Shown piece by piece: positions 18,397 to 28,247 of a stretch of 64,000 nt of DNA. A program made the position numbers and the translations under genes. The stretch's first letter is position 1. Each line of letters starts with the position of its first letter. The notes beneath the pieces are model-generated. The model had not been told where the DNA came from. It ran no database searches and saw nothing but the letters and a program-made list of their open reading frames with translations. The stretch comes from Crenothrix polyspora (GTDB lineage Bacteria; Pseudomonadota; Gammaproteobacteria; Methylococcales; Methylomonadaceae), in contig NZ_FUKI01000096.1 in assembly GCF_900163755.1 (NCBI RefSeq), positions 1-64,000 on the forward strand. The letters run 5' to 3'.

Positions 18397-20223
18397 ATGT
18401 CCAACGATGTTTCTTCAATACCCTCATTTCGTGATTTAGCCCTGATTGATCCGGTGCTAAAGGCACTCGATGATGTCGGTTATGAAACACCTTCACCCAT
18501 TCAAGCGCAAGTTATCCCCCTCATGCTGCAAGGCAAAGATGTATTGGGACAGGCGCAAACTGGAACTGGTAAAACCGCCGCGTTCGCACTACCCATCTTA
18601 TCGCGCATAGATTTAAAACAAAAAGACCCACAAGTATTAGTTTTAGCGCCTACGCGCGAATTAGCGATACAAGTCGCCGAAGCGTTTCAACGTTATGCCA
18701 TGCACTTAAAAGGTTTCCACGTACTGCCTATTTACGGCGGACAAGATTACAGCACCCAATTACGCCAGCTTAAACGCGGCGCACATGTGGTTGTCGGTAC
18801 ACCCGGCCGCGTCATGGATCACATGCGCAAAGGCACGTTGAACCTGGACGGCTTAAAAGTGCTGGTACTAGATGAAGCCGACGAAATGCTGCGCATGGGC
18901 TTTATTGATGATGTGGAATGGGTACTGGAACAAACGCCAGATAACATCCAAATCGCTTTGTTCTCGGCGACTATGCCACCGGTAATCCGAAAAATTGCCC
19001 AGGAATATTTACACGAACCTGAGCAGATCACCATTAAAGTCACCACGGCATCTGCTGTCAATATCCGTCAACGTTTTTGGGTGGTCAGTGGCGTACATAA
19101 ACTGGATGCGTTAACCCGTATTTTAGAAGCTGAAACCTTTGACGGGATGATCATTTTCGTTAGAACCAAAACCGCCACCATTGAGCTGGCTGAAAAACTG
19201 GAAGCGCGTGGTTATTCTGCATCAGCCATCAACGGCGATATGTCGCAAACCCTGCGTGAACGTACTATTGCCCATCTTAAAAATGGCAAAGTGGATATTC
19301 TGATTGCTACCGATGTTGCGGCGCGTGGTTTGGACGTGGATCGTATTACCCATGTGGTTAACTACGACATTCCTTACGATACTGAATCTTATATCCATCG
19401 TATTGGTAGAACCGGTCGTGCCGGTCGTACGGGTGACGCGATTTTGTTTATTGCGCCCAGAGAAAGAAAATTGTTGGCCAATATCGAAAAGGCCACTAAA
19501 CAAAAAGTGGAAGAAATGGGCTTGCCGTCCACCGAAGTCATCAACAATAAACGTATCTCACGTTTTAAACAAAATATTACCGATACCTTGGCGGCAGAAG
19601 AACTGAGTTTTTTCAGCCAGTTGATCGAGCAATATCAGCAAGAACATAATGTCAGCGCCTTAGAAATCGCGGCGGCTTTGGCTAAATTGGTGCAAGGCGA
19701 TACCCCGTTGCTGATGCAAAATCTGCCTAAAAGACCTAAAGATGACCGTGATAGTCGCGAGGGTCGTGAAGGTCGTGATAGTCGTGACGGTGGTCGTGAA
19801 GAAAGAGCGCCCAGAGCACCGCGTGAAGATCGTCCAGACAGAGAGCGTAAACCACGGCGTTCTTTTAGCGAAGGTGCTGATATTGAAATGGAAACTTACC
19901 GCATTGAAGTTGGTCATGCACATGGCGTAAAGCCGGGCAATATTGTTGGTGCTATCGCCAATGAAACCGGTATTGACGGTGACCATATCGCGCGTATCCG
20001 TATTGAAGACGACTACAGCACGGTAGAATTGCCAGCCGGTATGCCTAAGCAATTGTTTGATGAATTGAAAAAAGTACGCGTGGTAGGGCAATTACTCAAT
20101 ATCTCTAAAATGGACGGTAGCAGCAAGCCGTATAAAGCCGATGATAGCGATAAAAAAGTCGATAAAACTAAAAAGCGTATGGGTTCTGTCTCGCGTAGAG
20201 CTAAAGAAAAACCAGCGGAATAG
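18397..20223 (+). CDS. deaD: DEAD-box RNA helicase DeaD/CsdA
   Basis: DeaD unwinds RNA in ribosome assembly and mRNA decay, mostly at low temperature. The ATG at 18397 (MSNDVSSIPSF) is preferred over the ATG at 18364 because it has an ACAGGT upstream and gives the usual N-terminus. All motifs are present: Q motif (YETPSPIQAQVI), Walker A AQTGTGKT at residues 53-60, PTRELA, VLDEADEML, SAT, and HRIGRTGRAGR. After a linker rich in Asp, Arg and Gly (about residues 455-495) there is a C-terminal DbpA/CsdA RNA-binding domain (YRIEVGHAHGVKPGNIVGAI). The 608-residue length is typical for DeaD. Confidence 0.95.
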   Translation: MSNDVSSIPSFRDLALIDPVLKALDDVGYETPSPIQAQVIPLMLQGKDVLGQAQTGTGKTAAFALPILSRIDLKQKDPQVLVLAPTRELAIQVAEAFQRYAMHLKGFHVLPIYGGQDYSTQLRQLKRGAHVVVGTPGRVMDHMRKGTLNLDGLKVLVLDEADEMLRMGFIDDVEWVLEQTPDNIQIALFSATMPPVIRKIAQEYLHEPEQITIKVTTASAVNIRQRFWVVSGVHKLDALTRILEAETFDGMIIFVRTKTATIELAEKLEARGYSASAINGDMSQTLRERTIAHLKNGKVDILIATDVAARGLDVDRITHVVNYDIPYDTESYIHRIGRTGRAGRTGDAILFIAPRERKLLANIEKATKQKVEEMGLPSTEVINNKRISRFKQNITDTLAAEELSFFSQLIEQYQQEHNVSALEIAAALAKLVQGDTPLLMQNLPKRPKDDRDSREGREGRDSRDGGREERAPRAPREDRPDRERKPRRSFSEGADIEMETYRIEVGHAHGVKPGNIVGAIANETGIDGDHIARIRIEDDYSTVELPAGMPKQLFDELKKVRVVGQLLNISKMDGSSKPYKADDSDKKVDKTKKRMGSVSRRAKEKPAE

Positions 20224-20519
20224 TTCGTTACGCTGTTAACGATAAGATCAGGCGCGTTGGGCTTTAAAACCCAACCGCTTGACCGTTAATGTTATGAGCT
20301 GCCGTTGACAAGTTTAGAAGACATGTTAAATCTAAGCTGTCTTTAGATAGAAAACATTGGCTTTAACAGTGGTTTTGGCAAAGCGCTATCGGATTTGGCC
20401 AGTGGCATTTTTTGTGGGTATTGTGTTTTCATCTTGTGCGTTTTGCTGAAAATAACGGCCAGTGGCGCAGCAACAATCAGTCGCACGGCTACAGACACTA
20501 TTATTATGGATGAGAATCG

Positions 20520-21206
20520 ATGATACCGATTAGAGACACTGCGCCGTGTTACTCCAGGCCTTATGTTACCTGGGGTCTGATGGCCATTTGGGTCATTGTT
20601 TTTGGCAGCATGAAGTTAATGCCCGATGAGCTGTCGATACGTTTATTAAATGTGTATGGCATGGTACCAATACGTTATTCCAGCGTGCGTTGGGCTGCTG
20701 CGGCCAACTTACCGTTTGATTATTATTTTTCGTTTGTCAGTAATTTGTTTTTACACGGTGGTTGGACACATCTGGTAGTTAACTTATTGTTTATGTACAT
20801 CTTCGGTGACAATGTCGAAGATCGCATGGGTAAATTGTCGTTCATTGTGTTTTACTTGGTGTGTGGTTTTTTTGCCAGTATTTTGCAATGGTATTTTGAC
20901 CCTATGCTAGCCATTCCCGTTGTGGGTGCGTCTGGTGCTATCGCTGGCGTGTTAGCGGCGTATTTCTTTTTGTACCCGCTGGAACGGGTGATTTTATTTT
21001 TATTCCCCATTTTGGTGCCGGTGCCTGCTATCGCTTTTTTGGGTATTTGGATGATGATACAGCTACACGATGCAACCACGTCTGTGCTATTTGAAGGTGG
21101 AACGGTTGATGTGGCATGGTGGGCGCATATTGGTGGCTTTATTGCCGGTTGCTTGTTGTATCGGTTTTTTCTTAAAGCGCAACAGGATGATAAAAGTCGG
21201 TGGTAA
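20520..21206 (+). CDS. Rhomboid family intramembrane serine protease
   Basis: Rhomboids cut membrane proteins within the bilayer. This 228-residue protein has about six hydrophobic segments and the catalytic pair: serine in GASGAIAGVLAAYF and histidine in WWAHIGGFIAGCLL. The HGGWTHLVVNLLFMYIFGDNVED block is the conserved L1/TM2 region with the oxyanion-hole His-Asn positions. Its order and length fit the GlpG-like/secondary rhomboid class without an N-terminal cytoplasmic domain. The native substrate cannot be inferred. The 296 bp before it hold a GTTGGG/CCCAAC hairpin (20256-20275) without a T-run. Confidence 0.93.
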   Translation: MIPIRDTAPCYSRPYVTWGLMAIWVIVFGSMKLMPDELSIRLLNVYGMVPIRYSSVRWAAAANLPFDYYFSFVSNLFLHGGWTHLVVNLLFMYIFGDNVEDRMGKLSFIVFYLVCGFFASILQWYFDPMLAIPVVGASGAIAGVLAAYFFLYPLERVILFLFPILVPVPAIAFLGIWMMIQLHDATTSVLFEGGTVDVAWWAHIGGFIAGCLLYRFFLKAQQDDKSRW

Positions 21207-21325
21207 TAACGGCTTTAAGGTATAATTTACGCATTCAAAAAGTTGGCTTTTTGACACCAAGCCTTAGCCAGTACAACGCGCTGGACAAGGTGACTCCTAA
21301 AAGTTATCAGGAAATCGAAAGAAAT

Positions 21326-21652
21326 ATGAACAAAGTTAATGTTGCTGTAGTAAGGCTTGTACAATTTGTAGTGTTTGTGGTGTTTACCTTTATTGTTATG
21401 GCGTATTTTGGCGCTATTATTTTATTGCCTTTAGATGCGATCGCCTTGCTAATAAAGTTAATGGGGGTTGTGGGTTTGCATGGTTTCATCGGTGCTTTGA
21501 TTGCTATACCAGCCGTTGGTTACTTAGTGTTAATGGCTTATAAAACCCCAGGACTTGGCTCTATTGTTATTGAAACGGGGCTTGATCTGGTTGCAACCGG
21601 TAAAGCAAAAATTGAAGCTTTCAATGCGATTGCTAGTAATGTAAAAGGTTAA
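21326..21652 (+). CDS. Small membrane protein, unknown family
   Basis: The 108-residue product begins at the ATG at 21326 behind CAGGAAATCGAAAG; an open frame upstream to 21200 overlaps the rhomboid gene and lacks a signal. Two or three hydrophobic segments are visible: VRLVQFVVFVVFTFIVMAYFG, AIILLPLDAIALLIKLMGVV and GFIGALIAIPAVGYLVLMAY. The C-terminal 35 residues (LGSIVIETGLDLVATGKAKI) are amphipathic. No family was recognised. It is on the same strand as the rhomboid gene, 119 bp later, and is followed at once by a terminator. Confidence 0.65.
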   Translation: MNKVNVAVVRLVQFVVFVVFTFIVMAYFGAIILLPLDAIALLIKLMGVVGLHGFIGALIAIPAVGYLVLMAYKTPGLGSIVIETGLDLVATGKAKIEAFNAIASNVKG

Positions 21653-21664
21653 TATCCTTCTTTT

Positions 21665-21702
21665 AAAAAAAGCGCGTCGAGGTTATCGATGCGCTTTTTT
21701 TT
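21665..21702 (+). terminator. Rho-independent terminator after the small membrane gene
   Basis: AGCGC and TCGA on one side pair with TCGA and GCGCT on the other (21671-21695) around a GGTTA loop. An A-run precedes and eight T follow, so it can act in both directions; on the other strand it lies about 90 bp past the DNA ligase gene. Confidence 0.85.
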
Positions 21703-21792
21703 GTGCCGAAATAAATGGCGATCTGTATGATTAAGCCGCTTTGATGGTTTGCTTACGTGAACCCACTCTATGATTTATCCACCGTACGGTTG

Positions 21793-23739
21793 TTAACGCA
21801 ATAACGCCAAATAATCCTCCTCGCTAATGACTTGCACACCTTTTGCACTAGCCGCTGCAATTTTAGCCGCCCCTACATCCATACCGGTCACCAGAAAATC
21901 TGTCTTACCTGTAACAGAGGTTGCTACTTTTGCGCCTAAGCGTTTGGCTTGTTGCGACATGGCATCGCGCTTGCCGTGTAGCATTGTGCCGGTAAAAACA
22001 ATGATCTTACCGGCAATCGGACTGTGGTTTTGCTGTTGCTCAGTAAGAAACGGCGTGCGGGTTAAATTAAAACCCAGTTGATAAATACGCTGGAAATCGT
22101 TGTTAATTTTTGCTAAACATGCCACCACCGCAGCAGCGGTTTTATCAGCAAAACCTTCAATGGCCATAATCTGCGGAGCAGTCAGCTGAAAAATATCCGC
22201 CAACCGATAATGTTGCAATAAGCGCTCGCAATTGCCCAATCCCATGCGATGAATACCAAACGCACCCAGAAAGCGCCAATCTTCAATTGCTAAACTTTGG
22301 CTGAGTTGGCGTTGTGCCAGCAGATTTTGCGCGGTTTTTTCGCCAAAGCCCATGCCAGTCAAGTCTTCCAACGTTAGCTGGTAAATAGCATACACAGAAC
22401 TGACTCCCGCCGCATGCAGCTTCTGGATGGTTTTGCCCCCAAAGCCGTCATTATTGGCCAGCACCCTAAAAAAATGTTCAATACTGTTTTCAATTTGCGA
22501 GGGGCATTGTGTGGTGTTTAAACAATACAGATAATCGCTGTCCCACACCAAGGTGCTGCCACAGCTGGGGCAGTGTTCAGGGATTTGTGGCGTTTTTGGC
22601 TTAAGTACGCGCTCAATTTTAGGGATAACCTGGCCGCTACGGGTTAATTCAATCACCGTACCAACACCAATGCCTTGTTCTTTAACCATGCCGTAATGGT
22701 GCGCAGTGGCTCTGGAAATTAACGCGCCACTCAATCGCGTGGGTTCTAATTCGGCCACCGGATTAACCCGACCAGAACGTGAGGTTTGTGGCGTGACACT
22801 TAACACCGTCACCGTGGCGGTTTCAATATTGCTTTTGTAGGCAATTTGCCAGCGATGATGATGGCGTGTTGCGCCTAAATGGTTTTTTAACGCGTCATTG
22901 GTCACTTCAAACACCACGCCATCGACATCGTAGTCCACACTGCTGAGTGTTTGTGTCATGATGTCAGCCAGATTGGTTTTTAAATCTGCCGCACAGCCTT
23001 GCCAACTGGGTAATTGAGCAAACGGAAAAAACACCGCCGCGTGGTTTTGAATGGCTTCTAATGCATGTGCTCCCAAATCTTTTTCTTTAATAATACTGGC
23101 CTGAAAGTTACGGGCATTGTCAAAATTATCAGCTAAATGGCTGGCAAAATAGCGGAGGCTAATAACAATTTCCCCTGCGCCCTGGCCGCGCAAACCATTG
23201 CCAGCAACAATTAAACCACGCTCAAACACACGGCTAATATCGGTGCCTTTTTTGCCGTCGCCGCGCGTATACAATAACGTGCCATCGTCGTAAGCGGCAT
23301 AACCATCTAACTTGGGGGTGGCTTTAAAGTGTAAGCTGGCTATGTCAATACCAATGTCTTCGGCGGCTTTTTCTAACCGCGTTAGCCATTTTTCTATGCC
23401 ATCGGCGCTATAGGTTTTTTCGGTGGAGAGCATTTTTTCTGGTAACAGCACGGTTTTGCCAGCAAAGGTGACTTCAGGTTCTACGCTGTTAAGATACGGG
23501 TGTTCAGGCTGGCGTTTTTCCAGTTCAGCGAGAAATACGTGATCATAAGCCAGATCGGTAATTAATGGCTCGCCGCCACGGTACAGGCAATTGCACACCT
23601 GCAAAAATTCGACTAACTGTGTGTTACTTAATAATGTGGCATCGCTGTGTGCGGCAATATCAGCGATGTGTTCGGGTCGTAAATTGAGTGTGTTTAAAGA
23701 GGCTGTTTCAAGTAACTGCCATTGCGATGAGGTGAGCAT
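21793..23739 (-). CDS. ligA: NAD-dependent DNA ligase, divergent LigA
   Basis: NAD-dependent ligases seal nicks in replication and repair. The 648-residue sequence has the nucleotidyl-transfer lysine in PKLDGYAAY (Lys143), RSGQVIPKIERVLKPK in the OB-fold region, a four-Cys zinc finger (CPSCGS, then CLNTTQCPS), helix-hairpin-helix repeats (GFGEKTAQNLL, GFADKTAAAVVACL) and a C-terminal BRCT domain (GKIIVFTGTMLHGKRDAMSQ). Its position after smc and zipA is the classic gammaproteobacterial ligA locus. However, the N-terminal half departs clearly from ordinary LigA: KLDGYAAYDDG replaces the usual KIDGLA-type context, the NAD-binding N-terminal domain is poorly conserved, and Lys143 lies later than in E. 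coli LigA (Lys115). Confidence 0.88.
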   Translation of the reverse strand: MLTSSQWQLLETASLNTLNLRPEHIADIAAHSDATLLSNTQLVEFLQVCNCLYRGGEPLITDLAYDHVFLAELEKRQPEHPYLNSVEPEVTFAGKTVLLPEKMLSTEKTYSADGIEKWLTRLEKAAEDIGIDIASLHFKATPKLDGYAAYDDGTLLYTRGDGKKGTDISRVFERGLIVAGNGLRGQGAGEIVISLRYFASHLADNFDNARNFQASIIKEKDLGAHALEAIQNHAAVFFPFAQLPSWQGCAADLKTNLADIMTQTLSSVDYDVDGVVFEVTNDALKNHLGATRHHHRWQIAYKSNIETATVTVLSVTPQTSRSGRVNPVAELEPTRLSGALISRATAHHYGMVKEQGIGVGTVIELTRSGQVIPKIERVLKPKTPQIPEHCPSCGSTLVWDSDYLYCLNTTQCPSQIENSIEHFFRVLANNDGFGGKTIQKLHAAGVSSVYAIYQLTLEDLTGMGFGEKTAQNLLAQRQLSQSLAIEDWRFLGAFGIHRMGLGNCERLLQHYRLADIFQLTAPQIMAIEGFADKTAAAVVACLAKINNDFQRIYQLGFNLTRTPFLTEQQQNHSPIAGKIIVFTGTMLHGKRDAMSQQAKRLGAKVATSVTGKTDFLVTGMDVGAAKIAAASAKGVQVISEEDYLALLR

Positions 23740-23839
23740 AATGAATGAGATAACAATAGGTGAGCATTTAGGCCGTGCCGTGCATAACTAATGCGTGTGC
23801 CAGTAGAGACGCAAAACTTCACGCCGCTACTGGCGATTT

Positions 23840-24643
23840 TTACAAACTACGGCGCATGACTTCAACTGTTTCTTCAGAAAGCGGTTGTCTTTGATGATCC
23901 CAGGCGACCCCATCCAGTGTTTGTGCTAAATACGCAATCGTATCAACATAATCGTCAAATACAGAAAGTGCATCTTCCAATTGGCCGTGCTGCATAAAAA
24001 ACACAATGCCCGGGCAATAAAAAGTTTCCAGATTAATGTCGGGAAAAGTGCCGGGTTCAATCATACAGGCCACGCCAAAATCCACTTGCCGAGCGCTATT
24101 AACACGTTCAAATATTTTCAGTGAGCCATACTGGAGACCTGCCGATTCAAACGCTTCAAACAAGTCGATGCCATTAAAGCCTCGGTCGGCATTAGCAACA
24201 ATACTGAATTGAATAATAGCGGGCAGTGATACCCGTGTGTTAGGGTCAAAATTAACCGGTTCAAAATCAAAATCAAGATCAAAATCATCATCTTGTTCAA
24301 TAACAGGTACGGGTGCTTGTACAACTTTAAGCTGTACGGGTTTTTTCTCAGTCGCTTGCTGCTGAGGCTTGGCGTGGCTTTGCGGTTTATTGACCGTGCT
24401 GCCAGTATTACTAGGGTTGCTTTTAGCAATAGGCGTGCTGGGCGATAACGGCACCACGTCAAAATCATCGTGTTCAGGATGCAGTTTCAGCGATTCTTTC
24501 AGCGTGCCAATATTTCTTTCGCCATCAAAAAGATTCATGTTGTCAGACGAACGCCGACTTCTTAGGTAGCCCCATAACAACATAGCCATCATGACCAGTA
24601 AGCCGGAAGCAATAATTACAATTCTCAATATTTCTTTATCCAT
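23840..24643 (-). CDS. zipA: Cell division protein ZipA
   Basis: ZipA anchors FtsZ polymers to the inner membrane at the division site in gammaproteobacteria. The 267-residue product has the expected plan: an N-terminal membrane anchor (ILRIVIIASGLLVMMAMLLWGYL, residues 5-27), a basic patch (RSRRSS), a linker rich in Pro, Gln and Lys, and a C-terminal FtsZ-binding domain (from about residue 135: IIQFSIVANADRGFNGIDLF, then FFMQHGQLEDALSVFDDYVD). Its start codon directly abuts the smc stop codon, with ligA 100 bp downstream, as in related genomes. Confidence 0.92.
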   Translation of the reverse strand: MDKEILRIVIIASGLLVMMAMLLWGYLRSRRSSDNMNLFDGERNIGTLKESLKLHPEHDDFDVVPLSPSTPIAKSNPSNTGSTVNKPQSHAKPQQQATEKKPVQLKVVQAPVPVIEQDDDFDLDFDFEPVNFDPNTRVSLPAIIQFSIVANADRGFNGIDLFEAFESAGLQYGSLKIFERVNSARQVDFGVACMIEPGTFPDINLETFYCPGIVFFMQHGQLEDALSVFDDYVDTIAYLAQTLDGVAWDHQRQPLSEETVEVMRRSL

Positions 24644-27600
24644 TTAGATTTCCGCAAGACTGACTGCTTCTTCAATATCAACAGCGACCATCCGAGACAC
24701 GCCCGGCTCTTTCATCGTAACACCTGCCAGTTGTTTTGCAATTTCCATAGTGACTTTATTATGGGAAATATACAAAAACTGTACAGATGCTGACATCTCT
24801 TCTACCATTTTTGAAAACCGTCCTACGTTGGCATCATCCAGCGGCGCATCAACTTCATCCAGCAGACAAAACGGTGCGGGATTGAGCTCAAAAATTGAAA
24901 ACACTAACGCCACTGCGGTTAAGGCTTTTTCACCACCCGATAACAAATGGATAGAGCTATTACGCTTGCCTGGCGGCCTTGCAATAATAGTAACCCCCGA
25001 TTCCAAAATATTTTGATCGGTTAATTCCAGATACGCCTGACCACCACCAAACAGTTTAGGAAACTTTTCCTGTAAGCCGGTATTTATTTTATCGAATGTT
25101 TCCTTAAAACGCAGCCTACTTTCTTTGTCTATTTTGCTAATGGCTTGGTCTAACGTGTGCAATGCTTCGACTAAATCCGCGTGTTGTTCATTCAAAAAGC
25201 ACATGCGCTCACTGTGGGTTTTATAATCTTCTATGGCGGTTAAATTAATCGTGCCCAAACGATCAATATGTGTACTTAATTCATCAACCTTGCGTTTCCA
25301 AGTCGACTCTTCTGCCTGTGCTGGTAAAGTGCTTAAAACCTGCTCAATATCGGCATCAATTTCTTTCAGTTGTTCATTAACGGTTTGCTGACGAACTTTG
25401 TTTTCTTGTAATTCAAAGCGTAGATGATCCAGCTTTTCTTTTTGCTTTTCAAGCGCTTTTTCTGTCTGTGTTTGTTCAGTTGCCAAGTTTGCAATGTGTG
25501 TTTCACTGTCAGCTTGCAGCGTGCGCTGCTGTGCCAGCTGACTTTCCAATTTATTTTTATCAATTAAGCGTTGTGCTAGTTGCTGTTTTTCAGCATCGCG
25601 TGGCGTGTTAGTTTGTTGTGATTTTTGTTGCAACTGACTGATATGCTGCGTGCTGTGTTGTTGCTGAAGCTGTAGGCGTTCGATTTGTTTTTGGGTTAAA
25701 CTTTCCGCAGATCGCAGCGCTTCAATTTGCGCTTTAATGCTGTAGAACTGCTGCTGGGTTTCGTTAACAATGTGTTCGGTGGAGTATTGCTGCGCTTGCA
25801 AAGTCTGGCTTAAGGCTTCTAAGTGCTGACGTTTCTCATCTTGCTCAGCCATGATCTGCTCGGCTTCGTCGTGTAACAGCTGTGATTCAGCAATCATTTC
25901 AGCATTTTCGGATAATTCTTGGTTGATGTCGTCTAATTCATGCTGGATCTGTTTTAAACGGCCTTGCTGTTGCTCGGCTTTAGTGGTTGCAGCGCTAAAT
26001 TCGGCCGATTTAAACGATAACGCCGTGTTTAAATTATTGTGTTGTTGCTGACTGGCTTCACGGTTAAGTTCGGCAGTTTTTAACGCGCTTTCGGTATTGT
26101 CCAGTTGCGCCTCGCAGCTGGCAATGTCGTTGTTGAGTGTTTCTTGGCGATGTTTTAATGTGCGCAGCTGTTTTTCGCGTTGCAAAATGCCGGTCTTGCT
26201 GTCTTTGGCACGGATAATTTTTAGCCAGCCAGGGCCAAACCAAGTGCCATCAGCAGTAATCACTGATTCATAGGTTTTTAGCTGTGTAGACAGCTGTCGT
26301 GCCTCATTATGGTTAGTAGCACAGTACACGCCAGATAATAATGCGCTTAAATTCCACGGCGAACTGATTTTATCGCGTAACTGAATTTGCGCCGGTGTGT
26401 CGGAGGTGAGCGAACAGTGAGTTTCAAACAGTGTTAACGATTCGTTAGCCAAGCTGCTTAAATTGGCAATAACTGCTTCAGCATTGTCTACGCATATTGC
26501 TTCCAAATAACTGCCCAATACCGTTTCCACGGCTAATTCCCAGCCGGATTCAACGTCTAGAAACTCAGCCAAACGCTGATGCTGCTCTAACTTAACTGAG
26601 GCCAGCCAAGCTCCCATCGGTTGATTGTCCTTACCCATCGCGTGTTGCTGGAGTAATTCCAGCGAGGTGACTTTACCCTGTACACTGTGGCTTTCCGAGC
26701 GTTGCCCGTGTAATTGATTGTGCAACTGTTTAGTCAGTTCGCGTTGTTCGCGAATTTTCTGTAGCAGGCTTGCCAGTTGGCTGTGTAATATTTCGCGGTC
26801 TTCAGTCAGTTGTTCAATGCTGTCTTGCAAAGCGTCCAGATCATTTTGGCTGCTTTGCCGGTAAAGATCATCGCGCTCGTTGTGCAACTTGTCCAAACGG
26901 TTTTGTAACTGCCTATTTTGGTTATCTAACTGACTAATTTTTACTCGGTGTAGCTCTATTTGGGCTTTGTAGGTGGCGCTTTCCGTACGGTAGGTCTCCC
27001 ATTGCGCTTGCCAGACGCTGCGTTTTTGCTGTGCATCTTGCTGAATATGCAACGCTTCTTCTTGGGTGGCTTTGGCGATTAACAGCGCTTGTTCAGCGGC
27101 CATTAAATCGTGGGCAATATTTTCCAGCGCGTCCCTATCCGCTGCTAACTGCTCAGTTGCATGGGCTTGTTGCTGCTGGCTACGGCTGATTTCCGCCAGT
27201 GTTTCTTGGTGGCTGGTTTCGTTATGCTTAATGGTCTGTTGCAAGGTACTGACTTCAGTGACTGCAGCATAATAGGCTTCTTGGATGTGGTTGAACTGCT
27301 GTTGCTGGGTTTTATGTTCGTTGCGTTGGTTTTCTAGGCTGCTTTCAAGGCTACGGCGCAGCACAAACAATCGGTTGTGTTCGGTCGCAACGGCCTGTAA
27401 TTGCGTATCCAGTTGCGTGGCAGCCTGGTAGTAGATATTCCAGCGCATCGCCAATAATTCTAATCTAAACTGGCGCTCTTGCTGTTTGAGTTCGGTGTAT
27501 TTTTCAGCTTTCTCGGCTTGTTTTTGCAGATGTTTGCATTGCTTATCAACTTCATCACGCACATCATCTAAACGCTCCAGATTTTCCCGTGTTTGCTTCA

Positions 27601-28150
27601 TGCGCGTTTCAGTTTCGCCGCGCCGTTCTTTGTATTTAGAGATGCCAGCGGCTTCTTCGATATGCACGCGCAACTCTTCTGGCTTGGCTTCTACCATGCG
27701 AGAGATTGTACCTTGCTCGATAATAGCGTAACTGCGTGAACCTAAACCAGTGCCCAAAAACAAATCGGTAATATCTTTACGCCGACAGCGCGCACCATTG
27801 AGCATATAAGACGATAAGCCATCACGACTGATTTGCCTACGAATAGCGATGCTGTCGTATTGGGCGTATTCGCCGCCGAGCTTACCTTCGCTGTTGTCGA
27901 AAATCAGTTCGACCGATGCGCTACTGACAGGCTTGCGGCCTGATGAACCGTTAAAAATAACATCGGCCATGCTGCCACCACGCAAATGCTTGGCAGAACT
28001 CTCGCCCATAACCCAGCGCACGGCATCTATGATATTAGATTTACCGCAGCCATTGGGGCCGACAATAGCCGTTAAATTGCCTTTAATCGGGATGGTGGTC
28101 GGATCGACAAACGACTTAAAACCTGAAAGTTTGATTTTTTCCAGCTTCAT
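24644..28150 (-). CDS. smc: Chromosome segregation ATPase SMC
   Basis: SMC dimers organise and separate the chromosome. The start at 28150 (MKLEKIKLSGFKSFVDPT) is the family N-terminus; the frame is open 8 codons further. The 1168-residue protein has Walker A GPNGCGKSNIIDAVRWVMGE, a first coiled coil, a hinge around residues 500-650, a second long coiled coil rich in Gln and Glu, the signature HLLSGGEKALTAVALVF and Walker B FCLLDEVDAPLDDANVGRF. The gene is followed without a gap by zipA. Gammaproteobacteria of the E. coli branch use MukB instead, so SMC fits a more basal lineage. Confidence 0.97.
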   Translation of the reverse strand: MKLEKIKLSGFKSFVDPTTIPIKGNLTAIVGPNGCGKSNIIDAVRWVMGESSAKHLRGGSMADVIFNGSSGRKPVSSASVELIFDNSEGKLGGEYAQYDSIAIRRQISRDGLSSYMLNGARCRRKDITDLFLGTGLGSRSYAIIEQGTISRMVEAKPEELRVHIEEAAGISKYKERRGETETRMKQTRENLERLDDVRDEVDKQCKHLQKQAEKAEKYTELKQQERQFRLELLAMRWNIYYQAATQLDTQLQAVATEHNRLFVLRRSLESSLENQRNEHKTQQQQFNHIQEAYYAAVTEVSTLQQTIKHNETSHQETLAEISRSQQQQAHATEQLAADRDALENIAHDLMAAEQALLIAKATQEEALHIQQDAQQKRSVWQAQWETYRTESATYKAQIELHRVKISQLDNQNRQLQNRLDKLHNERDDLYRQSSQNDLDALQDSIEQLTEDREILHSQLASLLQKIREQRELTKQLHNQLHGQRSESHSVQGKVTSLELLQQHAMGKDNQPMGAWLASVKLEQHQRLAEFLDVESGWELAVETVLGSYLEAICVDNAEAVIANLSSLANESLTLFETHCSLTSDTPAQIQLRDKISSPWNLSALLSGVYCATNHNEARQLSTQLKTYESVITADGTWFGPGWLKIIRAKDSKTGILQREKQLRTLKHRQETLNNDIASCEAQLDNTESALKTAELNREASQQQHNNLNTALSFKSAEFSAATTKAEQQQGRLKQIQHELDDINQELSENAEMIAESQLLHDEAEQIMAEQDEKRQHLEALSQTLQAQQYSTEHIVNETQQQFYSIKAQIEALRSAESLTQKQIERLQLQQQHSTQHISQLQQKSQQTNTPRDAEKQQLAQRLIDKNKLESQLAQQRTLQADSETHIANLATEQTQTEKALEKQKEKLDHLRFELQENKVRQQTVNEQLKEIDADIEQVLSTLPAQAEESTWKRKVDELSTHIDRLGTINLTAIEDYKTHSERMCFLNEQHADLVEALHTLDQAISKIDKESRLRFKETFDKINTGLQEKFPKLFGGGQAYLELTDQNILESGVTIIARPPGKRNSSIHLLSGGEKALTAVALVFSIFELNPAPFCLLDEVDAPLDDANVGRFSKMVEEMSASVQFLYISHNKVTMEIAKQLAGVTMKEPGVSRMVAVDIEEAVSLAEI

Positions 28151-28247
28151 AACTGGTAGAATATCCCTATACACAAAGAAAACATTTACTATTTTAGCGG
28201 TATTTGACTGACTTTTTATTTTTTATATCTTTTTAACTTAATTCAAC

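Noticed and set aside
20256-20275. Terminator after the DEAD-box helicase
   Set aside because: The GTTGGG/CCCAAC hairpin has no T-run and short arms, so it is not supported as a terminator.
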